The notes beneath the pieces were generated by a model. It ran no database searches. It saw only the letters and a program-made list of their open reading frames with translations, and was not told the origin of the DNA. DNA of 64,000 bases, taken from positions 1,860,001-1,924,000 of the forward strand of contig NZ_WHOH01000001.1 of NCBI RefSeq assembly GCF_009741735.1, in the 5' to 3' direction. The position numbers were made by a program, and so were the translations under genes. Shown one piece after another: positions 1-11,367 of the stretch (position 1 is its first letter; every line of letters starts with the position of its first letter). This DNA is from Lentibacillus sp. JNUCC-1 (GTDB lineage: Bacteria; Bacillota; Bacilli; Bacillales; Amphibacillaceae).

Positions 1-921
1 GAGCTTGAAGAAGTCTCTGAGTTTATGAAAAACACCTATGATCATGTATCATTTCAGGATTATGATGATTTTAATTTTGTACCTATCCAGGACCTATCTC
101 CTGTAGAAAAGCGTGTTTTAGTGGAAAAGCATCTCATCAGCCCGCATCTGATTGAGCATGACCATGTCTCAGGCGCATTGATATCCGAAAATGAGCAAGT
201 TTCTATTATGATTAACGAAGAGGATCATATTCGGATGCAGCTTTATTTCCCTGGCTTTCAGCTTGATCAGGCGCTTGAGAAAGCTTTTGAACTTGATGAC
301 TGGCTTGAGAAGAAAGTTGATTATGCATTTGATGAAACGAGAGGCTATTTAACCAGCTGTCCGACAAACATTGGCACAGGCATGCGTGCATCAGTCATGA
401 TGCATCTCCCTGCTCTTGCACTCACACAGCAGATTAATCGTATGATCCCGGCGATCAACCAACTTGGTCTTGTAGTAAGAGGGATATATGGTGAAGGCAG
501 TGAGGCACTGGGTAACATCTTTCAAATATCCAATCAAATCACGCTGGGGAAGAGCGAACAGGACATTGTCGCGGACTTGCAAAGTGTCGTACAACAATTG
601 ATTGAACATGAGCGCCGTGCCAGAACACAGCTGCAGGAACAGTCAGAAGCCCGGCTGGAAGACCGTATTTTTCGTTCCTACGGGGTTCTGGAGCATAGCC
701 GGATTATAGAATCCAAAGAGGCTGCAAATTGTATTTCAGACGTTCGGCTCGGCATTGATCTGGGTATCATTCAAAATGTGAAGCAGCCGATTTTAAATGA
801 ACTTATGACTCTTATCCAGCCCGGTTTTCTACAACAGTATGCCAACAAAAAGTTATCACCGAATGAGCGTGACATATTGCGTGCAACATTGATTCGGGAA
901 CGTATCGAGTTAGATCAATAG
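1..921 (+). CDS. mcsB: Protein arginine kinase McsB (5' truncated by window edge)
   Basis: The reading frame is already open at base 1 and ends at 921, giving about 306 C-terminal residues of a family of roughly 360. It contains the phosphagen-kinase-like block [13 protein letters not shown] and the C-terminal NERDILRA segment matching the phosphoarginine-binding RDxxRA motif. McsB phosphorylates arginines on misfolded or regulatory proteins (CtsR among them) and marks them for ClpC-ClpP. clpC follows 17 bases downstream, as in the ctsR-mcsA-mcsB-clpC stress operon. The operon promoter lies outside the window. Confidence 0.96.
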   Translation, partial: ELEEVSEFMKNTYDHVSFQDYDDFNFVPIQDLSPVEKRVLVEKHLISPHLIEHDHVSGALISENEQVSIMINEEDHIRMQLYFPGFQLDQALEKAFELDDWLEKKVDYAFDETRGYLTSCPTNIGTGMRASVMMHLPALALTQQINRMIPAINQLGLVVRGIYGEGSEALGNIFQISNQITLGKSEQDIVADLQSVVQQLIEHERRARTQLQEQSEARLEDRIFRSYGVLEHSRIIESKEAANCISDVRLGIDLGIIQNVKQPILNELMTLIQPGFLQQYANKKLSPNERDILRATLIRERIELDQ

Positions 922-938
922 ACAGGAGGAAATGCACT

Positions 939-3371
939 ATGATGTTTGGTCGTTTTACTGAAAGAGCACAAAAAGTACTTGCTTTATCACAGGAAGAAGC
1001 TGTCAGACTTGGTCACAGCAATATAGGAACAGAACATATTCTACTTGGTCTGATCCGCGAAGGTGACGGGATCGCTGCTAAAGCACTGCAGTCCATAGGT
1101 CTTGAAACCGAAAAAATCCAGGAAGAAGTAGAGAAGCTGATTGGCAAAGGGAAGCAGCCTATGCAGACGATTCATTACACACCACGAGCCAAGAAGGTTG
1201 TTGAACTCTCACAGGACGAGGCGAGAAAACTGGGTCATTCTTACGTTGGAACAGAGCATATATTACTTGGGTTAATTCGCGAAGGTGAAGGGGTTGCAGC
1301 CCGGGTGCTCAACAATCTGGGTGTCAGCTTGAATAAAGCCAGACAACAGGTATTACAGCTTCTCGGCAGCAACGAATCGACTGCAGGACGCCAGGGCCGC
1401 GGACAGTCAACAGGCACTGCAAACACGCCAACACTCGATTCCCTTGCGCGTGATTTAACCGAAAGTGCAAAAGAAGGCGATGTTGACCCCGTGATCGGCA
1501 GAAGTAAAGAGATTGAACGGGTTATCGAAGTGCTCAGCCGCCGTACGAAAAACAACCCTGTTTTGATTGGTGAGCCAGGTGTCGGTAAAACAGCCGTAGC
1601 AGAGGGGCTGGCCCAGCAGATCGTTAACAATGAAATTCCGGAGACACTCAGAAACAAACGTGTTATGACACTTGATATGGGTACCGTTGTAGCAGGGACG
1701 AAATACAGGGGTGAATTTGAAGACAGATTGAAAAAAGTCATGGAGGAGATTCGTCAAGCCGGCAATATTATCATATTCATCGATGAGCTTCATACGCTGA
1801 TCGGAGCTGGTGGGGCTGAAGGGGCGATTGATGCCTCTAACATCCTTAAACCATCGCTTGCTCGTGGTGAACTTCAGTGTATTGGGGCCACTACCCTTGA
1901 TGAATACCGCAAGTATATTGAAAAGGATGCGGCCTTGGAACGGCGTTTTCAGCCCGTCCAAGTGGATGAACCTACCCTTGACGAAACTGTCCAGATTTTA
2001 AAAGGGTTGCGCGATCGTTATGAAGCCCATCACAGAGTCACCATTACAGATGAAGCGATTGAAGCAGCTGCTCAGTTGTCTGACCGTTATATCAACGATC
2101 GTTTTCTCCCAGATAAAGCAATTGATCTCATTGATGAAGCTGGTTCAAAGGTTCGTTTACGCTCATACACGATTCCACCTAATCTCAAGGAGCTGGAACA
2201 GAAGCTAGAGAATGTTCGTAAAGAAAAGGACGCTGCTGTGCAAAGTCAGGAGTTTGAAACAGCAGCTTCACTCAGAGATTCTGAACAAAAACTCCGTGAA
2301 GAATTGGATAAAACCAAAAATGATTGGAAAGAAAAGCAAGGTAAAACCGATACAAAAGTGGTCATGGAGGACATTGCTGCGGTCGTTTCAACATGGACCG
2401 GCGTCCCAGTGGTTAAATTGACCAAACAGGAAAGTGAACGACTCCTGAATATGGAGGAAATCTTGCATAGCAGGGTTATTGGTCAGTCAGAAGCGGTTAA
2501 CGCTGTATCAAAGGCCATTCGCAGAGCTCGTGCAGGTCTTAAGGATCCTAAACGTCCGATTGGATCATTTATATTCCTAGGCCCTACTGGTGTTGGTAAA
2601 ACTGAATTGGCCCGCGCCCTTGCTGAAGCAATGTTTGAGGACGAGGATTCGATGATACGTATTGACATGTCCGAATATATGGAGAAACACTCGACTTCCA
2701 GGCTCGTGGGTTCACCTCCTGGATATGTGGGACATGAAGATGGCGGTCAATTAACTGAAAAAGTCCGGACAAATCCATATTCTGTTATATTGCTCGATGA
2801 AATTGAGAAAGCACACCCTGAAGTGTTTAACATCCTACTCCAAGTTCTGGAAGATGGGCGTTTAACTGATTCCAAGGGTCGGGTTGTTGATTTTCGCAAT
2901 ACCGTTTTGATCATGACCTCTAACGTCGGAGCCGACCAGCTGAGAACAAATAAATACGTTGGTTTCACGCTGGAAGAGGAAGGTCAGGAATACAAAGACA
3001 TGAAAGATAAAGTCATCAGCGAACTTAAAAAGGCATTCAGACCAGAATTCCTAAACCGGATAGATGAAACAATTGTCTTCCATTCGCTTGAGGAAAAGCA
3101 TATGACGAAGATCGTGTCACTTATGGTTAACCAGCTACAGAAACGTCTGAAGGACCAAGAGATTGAATTCACTCTGACTGATAAGGCACTTGAAAAAATC
3201 GCCAAAGACGGTTTTGAACCTGAATACGGTGCACGTCCACTCCGTCGTTCCATTCAGAAAAACGTCGAGGATTTACTTTCAGAAGAGTTGCTGAAGGAAA
3301 CCATCTCTAAAAACGAAAAGGTTAAAATTGGTCTCAACAACAAAGGTGAATTTATAGTTCTGCCGAAATAA
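939..3371 (+). CDS. clpC: AAA+ ATPase ClpC, unfoldase of the ClpCP protease
   Basis: 810 residues, full length. Two Clp_N repeats span about residues 1-145, and AAA1 has Walker A GEPGVGKT near 211. A coiled M-domain (about 410-490) holds MecA and McsB adaptors, and AAA2 has GPTGVGKT near 547. The tripeptide VGF near 671 is the loop that docks on ClpP. It unfolds substrates, including arginine-phosphorylated ones, for ClpP degradation in the cytoplasm. The start is ATG at 939 behind a GGAGG; the second ATG at 942 is an alternative. It is the last gene of the stress operon, closed by a hairpin at 3387. Confidence 0.98.
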   Translation: MMFGRFTERAQKVLALSQEEAVRLGHSNIGTEHILLGLIREGDGIAAKALQSIGLETEKIQEEVEKLIGKGKQPMQTIHYTPRAKKVVELSQDEARKLGHSYVGTEHILLGLIREGEGVAARVLNNLGVSLNKARQQVLQLLGSNESTAGRQGRGQSTGTANTPTLDSLARDLTESAKEGDVDPVIGRSKEIERVIEVLSRRTKNNPVLIGEPGVGKTAVAEGLAQQIVNNEIPETLRNKRVMTLDMGTVVAGTKYRGEFEDRLKKVMEEIRQAGNIIIFIDELHTLIGAGGAEGAIDASNILKPSLARGELQCIGATTLDEYRKYIEKDAALERRFQPVQVDEPTLDETVQILKGLRDRYEAHHRVTITDEAIEAAAQLSDRYINDRFLPDKAIDLIDEAGSKVRLRSYTIPPNLKELEQKLENVRKEKDAAVQSQEFETAASLRDSEQKLREELDKTKNDWKEKQGKTDTKVVMEDIAAVVSTWTGVPVVKLTKQESERLLNMEEILHSRVIGQSEAVNAVSKAIRRARAGLKDPKRPIGSFIFLGPTGVGKTELARALAEAMFEDEDSMIRIDMSEYMEKHSTSRLVGSPPGYVGHEDGGQLTEKVRTNPYSVILLDEIEKAHPEVFNILLQVLEDGRLTDSKGRVVDFRNTVLIMTSNVGADQLRTNKYVGFTLEEEGQEYKDMKDKVISELKKAFRPEFLNRIDETIVFHSLEEKHMTKIVSLMVNQLQKRLKDQEIEFTLTDKALEKIAKDGFEPEYGARPLRRSIQKNVEDLLSEELLKETISKNEKVKIGLNNKGEFIVLPK

Positions 3372-3386
3372 ATCTTGAATGCAATC

Positions 3387-3419
3387 GGAAGCCTCTATCA
3401 CAGGGGGCTTCCAATTTTT
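3387..3419 (+). terminator. Rho-independent terminator after clpC
   Basis: GGAAGCC at 3387-3393 pairs with GGCTTCC at 3406-3412, followed by five Ts at 3415-3419. Confidence 0.8.
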
Positions 3420-3539
3420 CCATTAGGAGCAATAAATGTGGCACAAGTATGTAAATTGGATTTAAATGATAAATGACTGTAACTTTTGTGTTATGTCAAT
3501 CGTACAACATACAGGGTATAATAAAGGTGGGGAAAATCA

Positions 3540-4913
3540 TTGGCGAGAAAGAAAACAAAGTATGTATGCCAGGATTGTGGCTATGAGTCAGCGAAGTGGA
3601 TGGGGAAATGCCCTGGTTGCGGTAATTGGAATACACTGGTGGAAGAAGTGGATTCAGCATCGTTAAAAGGTCGCCATCATCTTGGTGTTAGCCAACAGGC
3701 TGTAAGCCAGCCAGAAAAAATAACAGCAATTGAGTCGCGAAAAGAACCACGAGTTACGACAGAAATGAAAGAGTTCAACAGAGTTCTCGGTGGAGGGATT
3801 GTGCCTGGGTCCCTTGTATTGATCGGCGGTGATCCAGGTATCGGCAAATCGACTTTGCTTTTGCAGATATCAGCTCAGCTTGCTGATCAAAACCTCTCTG
3901 TTCTATACATTTCTGGCGAGGAATCTACCCAGCAGACAAAATTACGGGCAGATCGCTTGAACATTAAATCTGAGGGACTTTATGTTCTTGCTGAAACAAA
4001 TTTGTTCAACATCGCGAAACATATTGAACAAATTAAGCCTGATTTTGTAGTGATCGACTCCATTCAAACCATTTATCGGGAAGAAATCACAAGCGCGCCG
4101 GGAAGTGTTTCTCAGGTCAGAGAATCTACCAGTGAATTGATGAAAATCGCTAAAACAAACGGCATACCCATCTTTATTGTTGGTCATGTCACCAAAGAAG
4201 GTGCCATTGCAGGGCCGCGTATGCTCGAGCATATGGTAGATGCTGTCTTGTATTTTGAAGGGGAGCGACACCATGCGTACCGGATTTTACGCAGTGTGAA
4301 GAACCGTTTCGGCAGTACACATGAAATGGGTATTTTTGAAATGAAAGAGTTGGGTCTTAGAGAGGTCTTAAACCCATCTGAAATCTTTTTGGAAGAGCGC
4401 TCACAGGGAGCAGCCGGTTCAACAGTTGTGGCATCAATGGAAGGCACGAGGCCAGTACTTGTCGAAATACAGGCGCTTGTATCTCCATCGAGTTTTGGGA
4501 ACCCGCGCCGTATGGCCACTGGGGTCGATCATAGCCGTGTTCCATTGTTAATGGCTGTGTTGGAAAAACGTGTCGGCCTCATGCTGCAGAACCAAGATGC
4601 CTACATTAAAGTGGCCGGAGGGGTCAAACTGGACGAACCCGCGATTGACTTAGCCATTGCAATCAGCATTGCATCCAGTTTCAGAGATCAGGCCACTCTT
4701 CCTGAAGATATTTTTATCGGAGAAGTCGGTTTAACCGGCGAAATCAGACGTGTATCCCGAATTGAGCAACGGGTGCAGGAAGCAGCTAAGCTTGGTTTCC
4801 AGCGCGTCATTTGTCCAAACCGTAATCTTGAGGGATGGACCCCGCCAGCAGGGATAAAAATAGTTGGTGTTAACACAGTTCAAGAGGCCATGGAGATAGG
4901 ACTTGCGCGATGA
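3540..4913 (+). CDS. radA: DNA repair protein RadA (Sms)
   Basis: 457 residues, normal length. It starts with TTG at 3540 behind AAGGTGG, giving [14 protein letters not shown]. The N-terminal C4 zinc finger (CxxC near 10-13 and 27-30) is followed by a RecA-like ATPase with Walker [10 protein letters not shown] near residue 97. The RadA-specific KNRFG motif lies near 253, with a Lon-protease-like C-terminal domain. RadA is a hexameric branch-migration helicase that processes recombination intermediates with RecA. A TATAAT at 3517-3522 lies only 18 bases upstream without a clear -35, so the promoter is uncertain. Confidence 0.97.
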   Translation: MARKKTKYVCQDCGYESAKWMGKCPGCGNWNTLVEEVDSASLKGRHHLGVSQQAVSQPEKITAIESRKEPRVTTEMKEFNRVLGGGIVPGSLVLIGGDPGIGKSTLLLQISAQLADQNLSVLYISGEESTQQTKLRADRLNIKSEGLYVLAETNLFNIAKHIEQIKPDFVVIDSIQTIYREEITSAPGSVSQVRESTSELMKIAKTNGIPIFIVGHVTKEGAIAGPRMLEHMVDAVLYFEGERHHAYRILRSVKNRFGSTHEMGIFEMKELGLREVLNPSEIFLEERSQGAAGSTVVASMEGTRPVLVEIQALVSPSSFGNPRRMATGVDHSRVPLLMAVLEKRVGLMLQNQDAYIKVAGGVKLDEPAIDLAIAISIASSFRDQATLPEDIFIGEVGLTGEIRRVSRIEQRVQEAAKLGFQRVICPNRNLEGWTPPAGIKIVGVNTVQEAMEIGLAR

Positions 4914-4938
4914 TTGTCGAAACATGACGTAAATTATA

Positions 4939-4968
4939 TTGACATCGATGTGTTTTATATGGTATGAT
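4939..4968 (+). promoter_or_regulatory. SigA-type promoter for yacL
   Basis: TTGACA at 4939-4944, 18-base spacer, TATGAT at 4963-4968 preceded by the extended -10 bases TGG. The leader to the yacL start is about 120 bases. Confidence 0.65.
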
Positions 4969-5096
4969 CATCTGTTAATCATTTGACTGATAATTTTGGT
5001 TGTGCTATGATTTGCTTACTGTTGAACAATAGTTTGCAGTATAATGGGTTATTTTTACTTTAATTAGGTAATAATAACGGATAGGAGGTGACAGTG

Positions 5097-6191
5097 GTGC
5101 TTAAAAAAATCGTTCACTTGTTTTTCATCATTACAGGCGGAACCGTCGGCTATTTGTATATCCCTGATATCATCAATTTATTTAATTTGACGGAAACTGC
5201 ATGGGTAACATCGCCCTACTTCGGATCTGTCGCAGGCGCCATTATTTTGTTTTTAATTTCTTATTGGTTGGCAGACTATGTTGTCGGCTTCTTAAGATGG
5301 ATTGAAGATGGTTTGATTAAACTGCCGGCCGGTGATTTGTTTTTTGGAAGTGTTGGATTGATCGTCGGGCTTGTCGTGGCCTATTTGGCTACAATTCCAC
5401 TTCTGGACATCGGAAATCAGTTAGTCTCAAAGGTTTTACCGTTGTTTTTAACCATCGTCCTGGGGTATTTGGGTTTCCAGGTCGGGTTCCGCCGGCGTGA
5501 GGAATTCGTCAATATTTTGAGTGTTGGAAAGAAAGATCGGGATAAAAAGAAAGCCGGACAAGAAGAAAGTGGAGGAGATCTTCCTCAGCCGAAAATTCTT
5601 GATACGAGTGTGATTATTGACGGACGAATTGCCGATATTTGTCAAACGAATTTTCTTGAAGGAACACTTGTCATTCCGCAGTTTGTCCTTGGGGAACTTC
5701 AGCACATTGCCGATTCATCTGACGTATTGAAGCGTAACAGAGGCAGACGCGGGCTCGACGTATTGAACAGGATCCAGAAGGAATTACCTGTCCATGTGGA
5801 GATTTATGAAGGCGACTTTGAAGAAATCAGCGAAGTGGACAGCAAACTGATCAAGCTCGCCAAAGTTATGGGCGGTGTCGTCGTAACGAATGACTTTAAC
5901 TTAAACAAGGTGTGTGACTTACAGGGTGTCCAGGTTCTCAATATCAACGATCTGGCCAACGCCGTAAAGCCTGTCGTACTACCCGGTGAAGAACTATCCG
6001 TCCAAGTCATTAAAGACGGCAAAGAGCACAATCAAGGCGTAGCGTACCTTGATGACGGCACAATGATTGTCGTTGAGGAAGGTCGCGAGTATATTGGCAA
6101 AACCATTGATGTGCTCATTACGAGCGTCCTTCAGACATCAGCTGGACGCATGATCTTTGCTAAGCCTAAATTACTTGAAAAGGCTCTGTAA
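5097..6191 (+). CDS. yacL: Membrane-anchored PIN/TRAM-domain protein YacL
   Basis: About 364 residues. Four predicted membrane segments occupy the first 135 residues, then a PIN nuclease-fold domain starting at KILDTSVIIDGRIADI with acidic residues in place, then a TRAM RNA-binding domain near the C-terminus. The family role is unproven; PIN plus TRAM suggests RNA cleavage or sensing at the membrane. In-frame GTG codons occur at 5088, 5094 and 5097. AGGAGG at 5083-5088 favours 5097 (8-base spacing). It is conserved between radA and gltX in bacilli and is closed by a strong hairpin at 6217. Confidence 0.93.
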   Translation: MLKKIVHLFFIITGGTVGYLYIPDIINLFNLTETAWVTSPYFGSVAGAIILFLISYWLADYVVGFLRWIEDGLIKLPAGDLFFGSVGLIVGLVVAYLATIPLLDIGNQLVSKVLPLFLTIVLGYLGFQVGFRRREEFVNILSVGKKDRDKKKAGQEESGGDLPQPKILDTSVIIDGRIADICQTNFLEGTLVIPQFVLGELQHIADSSDVLKRNRGRRGLDVLNRIQKELPVHVEIYEGDFEEISEVDSKLIKLAKVMGGVVVTNDFNLNKVCDLQGVQVLNINDLANAVKPVVLPGEELSVQVIKDGKEHNQGVAYLDDGTMIVVEEGREYIGKTIDVLITSVLQTSAGRMIFAKPKLLEKAL

Positions 6192-6216
6192 AAAAGGTAT
6201 AACATAAATGTACCGT

Positions 6217-6256
6217 GTATAAAAAGTGATAACGTGCCGGTTATCACTTTTTATAC
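6217..6256. terminator. 17-bp perfect hairpin terminator after yacL
   Basis: The arms at 6217-6233 and 6240-6256 are exact reverse complements (17 bp) around a 6-base loop. The arm contains a run of five A or T, so it can terminate on either strand. Confidence 0.8.
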
Positions 6257-6318
6257 GTGATGAGCGATTTTTATGGATATATACGATATACTGACAGATG
6301 CAGGAAAGGGGAATCATT

Positions 6319-7788
6319 ATGACAAATGAAGTCCGGGTCCGTTATGCGCCAAGCCCGACAGGCAATTTACATATTGGCAACGCGCGTACGGCCTTATTTA
6401 ATTATTTATATGCCAAACACTTTGATGGAAAGATGATCATCCGAATTGAAGATACTGATGAAAAGCGAAATGTTGCCGGAGGGGAAGAGAGTCAGCTTAA
6501 ATACCTGAAATGGCTCGGCGTGGAATGGGATGAAGGTGCTGATGTCGGCGGTGAATACGGCCCATACCGGCAAATGGAGCGTCTTGACGTCTATAATAAG
6601 TATGTGGACAAGCTGCTTGAACGTGGGATTGCTTATAAATGTTACATGACTGAGGAAGAACTGGAAGCAGAGCGGGAGAGTCAGCGTGCAGCTGGCCAGG
6701 TCCCTAAATATTCCGGGGCACACCGTGATCTGAGTGCTGAAGACATTGCGAAATTTGAAGAAGAAGGACGCCGCCCGAGTATCCGTTTTCGTATTCCTGA
6801 GGACAGCACATATACATTTGATGATATTGTCAGAGGCCCCATCACCTTTCAAGGCAGTGATTTCGGCGACTGGGTGATCGTTAAGAAAAATGGTGCTCCA
6901 ACCTATAACTTTGCTGTTGCGATTGATGACCATTTGATGGCAATCAGTCACGTATTACGAGGAGAAGAGCATATTTCAAATACACCGAAGCAGATGATGG
7001 TGTATGATGCTTTTGACTGGACACCTCCGAAATTCGGTCATATGACATTGATCTTGAATGAAGACCGCAAGAAGCTCAGTAAGCGGGATGAACATATTTT
7101 ACAGTTTATCGAACAGTATAAAAACCTGGGTTATCTGCCGGAAGCTCTGTTCAACTTTATCACACTTCTGGGCTGGTCTCCGGTAGGCGAAGAGGAAATT
7201 TTTACAAAAGATACACTGATCGATATCTTTGATCCAGAACGATTATCCACCTCCGCAGCTGTGTTTGATGCGAAGAAATTAAAGTGGATGAACAACCAAT
7301 ACATTAAGGCAGCTGATACTAAGCGGATCATTGACCTTGCCATGCCTTATTTAATTGAAGCAGACAAACTGCCAACAGATATGGATGAGTCTACAAGAGC
7401 ATGGGCAGAGCGCCTGATTGGTCTCTATCAGGAACAACTTAGCTATGGGGCTGAGATTGTAGAACTGACCGATCTGTTCTTTAAAAAAGAGATTGCCTAT
7501 GATGAAGAGGGCATGGAAATACTCAGCGGCGAACAAGTCATAGAAGTGCTGCAAGTATTTACGGATAAGCTGATTCACTTGGAAAGCTTCGAAAAGGATT
7601 CGATCAAAGGCGAAATCAAAGCGACGCAAAAAGAAACCAAGCATCGCGGTAAAAAATTATTTATGCCGATCAGAGTGGCTGTCACAGGACAAGTTCATGG
7701 TCCTGAGTTGCCTCTTGCTATCGAACTGCTTGGCAAAGAAATTGTACTCGCACGTCTGGATGCAATTTTAAAGCAACTGGAAGCGTAA
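6319..7788 (+). CDS. gltX: Glutamyl-tRNA synthetase GltX
   Basis: 489 residues, class I aminoacyl-tRNA synthetase charging tRNA-Glu (and, in bacilli, misacylating tRNA-Gln for the GatCAB route). The ATP-binding HIGH-type motif is seen in [14 protein letters not shown] near residue 10, and the KMSKS equivalent is KLSKRDE near 252. ATG at 6319 is preferred over the in-frame ATG at 6298, because the ribosome-binding site AGGAAAGGGG lies between them. The T-box leader and cysE-cysS follow, as in B. subtilis. Confidence 0.98.
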   Translation: MTNEVRVRYAPSPTGNLHIGNARTALFNYLYAKHFDGKMIIRIEDTDEKRNVAGGEESQLKYLKWLGVEWDEGADVGGEYGPYRQMERLDVYNKYVDKLLERGIAYKCYMTEEELEAERESQRAAGQVPKYSGAHRDLSAEDIAKFEEEGRRPSIRFRIPEDSTYTFDDIVRGPITFQGSDFGDWVIVKKNGAPTYNFAVAIDDHLMAISHVLRGEEHISNTPKQMMVYDAFDWTPPKFGHMTLILNEDRKKLSKRDEHILQFIEQYKNLGYLPEALFNFITLLGWSPVGEEEIFTKDTLIDIFDPERLSTSAAVFDAKKLKWMNNQYIKAADTKRIIDLAMPYLIEADKLPTDMDESTRAWAERLIGLYQEQLSYGAEIVELTDLFFKKEIAYDEEGMEILSGEQVIEVLQVFTDKLIHLESFEKDSIKGEIKATQKETKHRGKKLFMPIRVAVTGQVHGPELPLAIELLGKEIVLARLDAILKQLEA

Positions 7789-7831
7789 TGACAAAATAAC
7801 CTTCACAAATTTTGTAGAATATAATATAGTG

Positions 7832-8085
7832 AATATACGATAAAGAACGTTGAGAAGGAGAAGTAAGAAGTGTTCTGTCTGCACAGAGAGTATCATCGCC
7901 GGCTGGGAGTGATACCTGACACCGCTTCTGAAATGCCCCTTTGAGTCCGCCATGGAACAAAAGTATATGGCGGCGGCACCTCTGCCGTTATCAGAGTCAA
8001 AGTTGGAAGCAAATTGCTTTAAACAGAGTGGAACCGCGTCGGATAAACGTCTCTGTGTCTTTATGGCACAGAGGCGTTTTTATAT
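7832..8085 (+). promoter_or_regulatory. Cysteine-specific T-box leader for cysE-cysS
   Basis: A 250-base leader ends in the T-box consensus AGAGTGGAACCGCG at 8025-8038, followed by a terminator hairpin (ACGTCTCTGTG paired with CACAGAGGCGT, 8047-8077) and a T-run to 8081. A TGC codon (Cys) in the context GAAATGC at 7934-7936 is the likely specifier. The T-box bulge reads TGGA, which matches a UCCA acceptor end, as expected for tRNA-Cys. Uncharged tRNA-Cys should favour the antiterminator and switch on cysE and cysS. A TATAAT at 7820-7825 may be the -10; no good -35 is seen. Confidence 0.92.
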
Positions 8086-8151
8086 CCAAAAACGTTATGA
8101 AAGTAAAGTGAGTTCAATCCAAATGAACCTCGAAAAGGGAGGCGTTCACAG

Positions 8152-8811
8152 GTGGGTTTTTTCAAACGCATAAAAGAAGACATTGATGTGGTTTTTGAAC
8201 ATGACCCGGCTGCCCGGTCTGTTTTCGAAGTTGTTTTAACATACTCAGGATTGCATGCGGTATGGGCACATCGTGTGGCACATCGCTTTTATAAATGGAA
8301 ATGGTTTTTTATTGCCCGGGCAATTTCTCAAATCAGCCGCTTTTTCACAGGCATCGAAATCCACCCCGGGGCCAGAATTGGGCGGAGATTCTTCATCGAC
8401 CACGGCATGGGAGTCGTGATCGGCGAAACATGTGAAATTGAAGATGATGTCACCGTATTCCAAGGCGTTACGCTGGGAGGCACCGGAAAAGAAAAAGGCA
8501 AACGGCATCCAACTGTTAAAAGCGGCGCATTAATTGCGACAGGGGCAAAAGTGCTTGGATCCCTCACCATTGGAGAAAATGCGAAAATCGGCGCAGGCTC
8601 TGTTGTGCTTAAAGAAGTGCCGAACGGGGCCACTGTTGTCGGTATTCCAGGGAGGATTGTTAAACAGAATGGTGAAAGGGTCACAGAACGTCTCGATCAT
8701 CAGCTGCCAGATCCAGTAGGCGACCGCTGTGATCGGCTTCAAAAAGAAGTTAACAGATTGAAAGAGGAATTGAAGCGTATACAGGAAGGGGAAAAACACA
8801 ATGGCCATTAA
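8152..8811 (+). CDS. cysE: Serine O-acetyltransferase CysE
   Basis: 219 residues, the short bacillar form. It transfers acetyl from acetyl-CoA to L-serine, the first step of cysteine synthesis. The C-terminal half is a left-handed beta-helix of hexapeptide repeats ([32 protein letters not shown]) with catalytic His in [10 protein letters not shown]. The start is GTG at 8152 behind GGGAGG with 9-base spacing. It lies directly downstream of the cysteine T-box and overlaps cysS by 11 bases, so cysteine supply and tRNA-Cys charging are made together. Confidence 0.97.
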   Translation: MGFFKRIKEDIDVVFEHDPAARSVFEVVLTYSGLHAVWAHRVAHRFYKWKWFFIARAISQISRFFTGIEIHPGARIGRRFFIDHGMGVVIGETCEIEDDVTVFQGVTLGGTGKEKGKRHPTVKSGALIATGAKVLGSLTIGENAKIGAGSVVLKEVPNGATVVGIPGRIVKQNGERVTERLDHQLPDPVGDRCDRLQKEVNRLKEELKRIQEGEKHNGH

Positions 8812-10213
8812 AATTTATAACACTTTGACACATGAAAAAGAATTATTTAATCCGATAGAAGAAAATAAAGTTAAAATGTATGTGTGCGGCCCGACAGTTT
8901 ATAACTACATTCATATTGGCAACGCACGACCCGCTGTGGTTTTTGATACCGTTCGCCGGTTTTTCGAGTATAAAGGATATGATGTTGATTACGTTCTTAA
9001 TTTCACAGATGTGGATGATAAAATCATTAAGGCAGCCCAGGAATTGGGCGAACCGGTCTCAACTCTCACAAACCGTTTCATTGATGCTTATCTTGAAGAT
9101 GTTGAGCAATTAGGTGTAAAAAAGGCCACCTATAATCCTCGCGTAACCGAAACAATGGATGATATCATCGCTTTTATTAAAGGGCTGATCGAAAAGGGTT
9201 TTGCTTATGAAGCAGACGGGGATGTTTATTTTAAGCCAAGAACGTTTGACGGGTATGGAAAGCTATCCCATCAATCCATTGATGAGTTGCGCTCTGGAGC
9301 TCGTATTCAAATCGGAGAAAAGAAGGAGGACCCGCTTGACTTCGCACTCTGGAAGCAGGCAAAAGCAGACGAAATTGCTTGGGATTCCCCATGGGGCAAG
9401 GGGCGTCCGGGTTGGCATATTGAGTGCTCAGCCATGGCGAAGAAGTACTTGGGTGAGACCATTGATATTCATGCCGGCGGTCAGGATTTGACATTCCCGC
9501 ATCATGAAAATGAGATTGCTCAATCGGAGGCAAAAAACGATAAGCTGTTTGCCCATTACTGGATGCACAATGGGTATATTAATGTTAATGACGAGAAAAT
9601 GTCTAAATCACTTGGAAACTTTATTTTGACAAGAGATTTAATCACAGCCCATAATCCCCGTGTTGTCCGATTCTTCATGCTCAGTGTGCACTATCGCAAC
9701 CCGATCAACTTTTCGGAAGCCTTGCTGGAAGGAGCCAAGAACAGCCTTGAACGGCTGGAAACAGCATATTTCAATCTTGAGCACCGCAAACAGTCCAGCC
9801 TGAATCTAACAAATGAAAAGGAATCCTGGTTTGAAAAAGTACGTACATTTGAAGCTCGTTTTGATGAGGCAATGTCAGATGACTTTAATACAGCGAATGC
9901 ATTGTCGGTCATGTTTGATACGGCTAAAGAAGCGAACGTTTATCTTCAGTCCAAACAGACGTCCACTGATGTTATTGACGCATTTCAAGCCTTTCTACTG
10001 CGTGGTCTGGATGTGCTGGGCATAGGCTTGCCGGATGCACCATCAGAAGATTTGCTTGATGAGGATGTTGAAGCGCTTATTGCAGAGCGGAATGAAGCGC
10101 GTAAAAATCGCAACTTTCAGCGGGCAGATGCCATCAGGGACCAACTGAAGGAAGAAGGCATTATTCTTGAAGATACGCCTCAGGGAGTCCGATGGAAAAG
10201 AGGTCAATCATGA
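8801..10213 (+). CDS. cysS: Cysteinyl-tRNA synthetase CysS
   Basis: 470 residues, class I synthetase. Motifs: [19 protein letters not shown] (HIGH signature plus the first zinc cysteine), WHIECSAM and [12 protein letters not shown] (remaining zinc ligands), and EKMSKSLGN (KMSKS loop). It overlaps the end of cysE and overlaps mrnC at an ATGA junction, indicating translational coupling. Expression is governed by the T-box leader ahead of cysE. Confidence 0.98.
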   Translation: MAIKIYNTLTHEKELFNPIEENKVKMYVCGPTVYNYIHIGNARPAVVFDTVRRFFEYKGYDVDYVLNFTDVDDKIIKAAQELGEPVSTLTNRFIDAYLEDVEQLGVKKATYNPRVTETMDDIIAFIKGLIEKGFAYEADGDVYFKPRTFDGYGKLSHQSIDELRSGARIQIGEKKEDPLDFALWKQAKADEIAWDSPWGKGRPGWHIECSAMAKKYLGETIDIHAGGQDLTFPHHENEIAQSEAKNDKLFAHYWMHNGYINVNDEKMSKSLGNFILTRDLITAHNPRVVRFFMLSVHYRNPINFSEALLEGAKNSLERLETAYFNLEHRKQSSLNLTNEKESWFEKVRTFEARFDEAMSDDFNTANALSVMFDTAKEANVYLQSKQTSTDVIDAFQAFLLRGLDVLGIGLPDAPSEDLLDEDVEALIAERNEARKNRNFQRADAIRDQLKEEGIILEDTPQGVRWKRGQS

Positions 10214-10629
10214 ATGCTGATGTGAAACAGATGAAAAGTCTGGCCCTCGCTTATATGGGGGATGCCGTCTATGAAGTGGCTGTGCGTAAACATTTACTCG
10301 ACAGTGGTCAGATCAAGCCAAAACAGCTTCATGAACACGCGGTTAAATATGTTTCAGCCAAAGCACAGGCTTCTGTCATCCATCACTGGCTGGACGGAGC
10401 ACACCTCACAGAAGAAGAACAAAGCGTTGTAGCGAGGGGGCGGAATGCCAAATCGGGTTCCGTTCCCAAAAACACGAGTGTCCAGACTTATCGTTATGGC
10501 ACAGCCTTTGAAGCGTTGTTGGGCTATCATTACTTGCTTGACAACCATGAACGTCTTAACGAACTCATTGAACATGCCTTCCATCTCATACAGGAAAGAA
10601 GGGAAAATAATGGATCCTCAAACTCATGA
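10210..10629 (+). CDS. mrnC: Mini-ribonuclease III MrnC
   Basis: 139 residues: an RNase III catalytic domain with no double-stranded-RNA-binding domain. The signature [15 protein letters not shown] carries the catalytic aspartate. In B. subtilis it matures both ends of 23S rRNA with help from L3. The start is ATG at 10210, overlapping the cysS stop and preceded by AAAGAGGT. An upstream in-frame ATG at 10192 lies inside that cysS tail and is less likely. Confidence 0.95.
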   Translation: MNADVKQMKSLALAYMGDAVYEVAVRKHLLDSGQIKPKQLHEHAVKYVSAKAQASVIHHWLDGAHLTEEEQSVVARGRNAKSGSVPKNTSVQTYRYGTAFEALLGYHYLLDNHERLNELIEHAFHLIQERRENNGSSNS

Positions 10630-11362
10630 AGAGCTGATCAGCGGCAAGAACCCGGTTTTTGCTGCTTTAGAATCCGGACGACCTATTAACAAGTTGTTTC
10701 TTTCGGAGCAGCTGAATCCTAACTTGCAGCGAAAATTAACGAATTTAGGCAAGCGCGCTGGAGCTGTCGTACAAACGGTTCCGCGCAAGCGCTTGGACCA
10801 ACTTGACAATGGAAATCATCAAGGCATTGTCGCATTCGTGGCCCCATATCCGTACAGTGAACTCCAGGATTTATTTGACCGAGCAGAAGCTTCTGGGGAG
10901 CCGCCTTTTTTCATAATACTGGACGAGCTTGAGGATCCGCATAACCTGGGATCGATCTTACGTACAGCGGATGCTGTCGGTGCTCATGGCGTGATTATTC
11001 CCAAGCGCCGGTCAGTAGGACTGACTGCAGTGGTGGCAAAAACAGCTGCAGGGGCTTTGGAGCACGTTCCTGTTGTTCGAGTGACAAATATTTCTAACAC
11101 CATTGAACTCCTGAAGGAAAAACACGTTTGGGTTGTGGGAACAGAAGCTGACGCCGATGAAGATTATCGCCAGCTTGCCGGAGACCTGGCCATAGCACTT
11201 GTAATCGGCAATGAAGGCAAGGGCATCAGTAAACTCGTCAAGAAAAAGTGTGACTGGACAGTAAGCCTGCCTATGACCGGACATGTCTCTTCACTTAACG
11301 CTTCTGTAGCAGCAGCTCTGCTTCTTTATGAAGTACGTCGCAAACGGACACCAGTCGGGTGA
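10610..11362 (+). CDS. rlmB: 23S rRNA (guanosine-2'-O)-methyltransferase RlmB
   Basis: 250 residues, SpoU (SPOUT-fold) family. An N-terminal substrate-binding domain ([11 protein letters not shown]) precedes motif 1 [16 protein letters not shown], motif 2 [10 protein letters not shown] and motif 3 [15 protein letters not shown] with the knot. It uses S-adenosylmethionine to methylate a guanosine in the 23S peptidyl-transferase region. The start ATG at 10610 lies inside the end of mrnC. The frame is open further upstream, but only this start gives the family N-terminus. Confidence 0.96.
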   Translation: MDPQTHEELISGKNPVFAALESGRPINKLFLSEQLNPNLQRKLTNLGKRAGAVVQTVPRKRLDQLDNGNHQGIVAFVAPYPYSELQDLFDRAEASGEPPFFIILDELEDPHNLGSILRTADAVGAHGVIIPKRRSVGLTAVVAKTAAGALEHVPVVRVTNISNTIELLKEKHVWVVGTEADADEDYRQLAGDLAIALVIGNEGKGISKLVKKKCDWTVSLPMTGHVSSLNASVAAALLLYEVRRKRTPVG

Positions 11363-11367
11363 TTAAT

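Noticed and set aside
1241..1961. Long minus-strand open frames inside clpC (and similar ones inside other genes)
   Set aside because: They mirror the codon pattern of the sense gene, lack ribosome sites and have no plausible protein.
5022..5045. Second promoter before yacL (TTGAAC, TATAAT)
   Set aside because: The spacer is only 12 bases.
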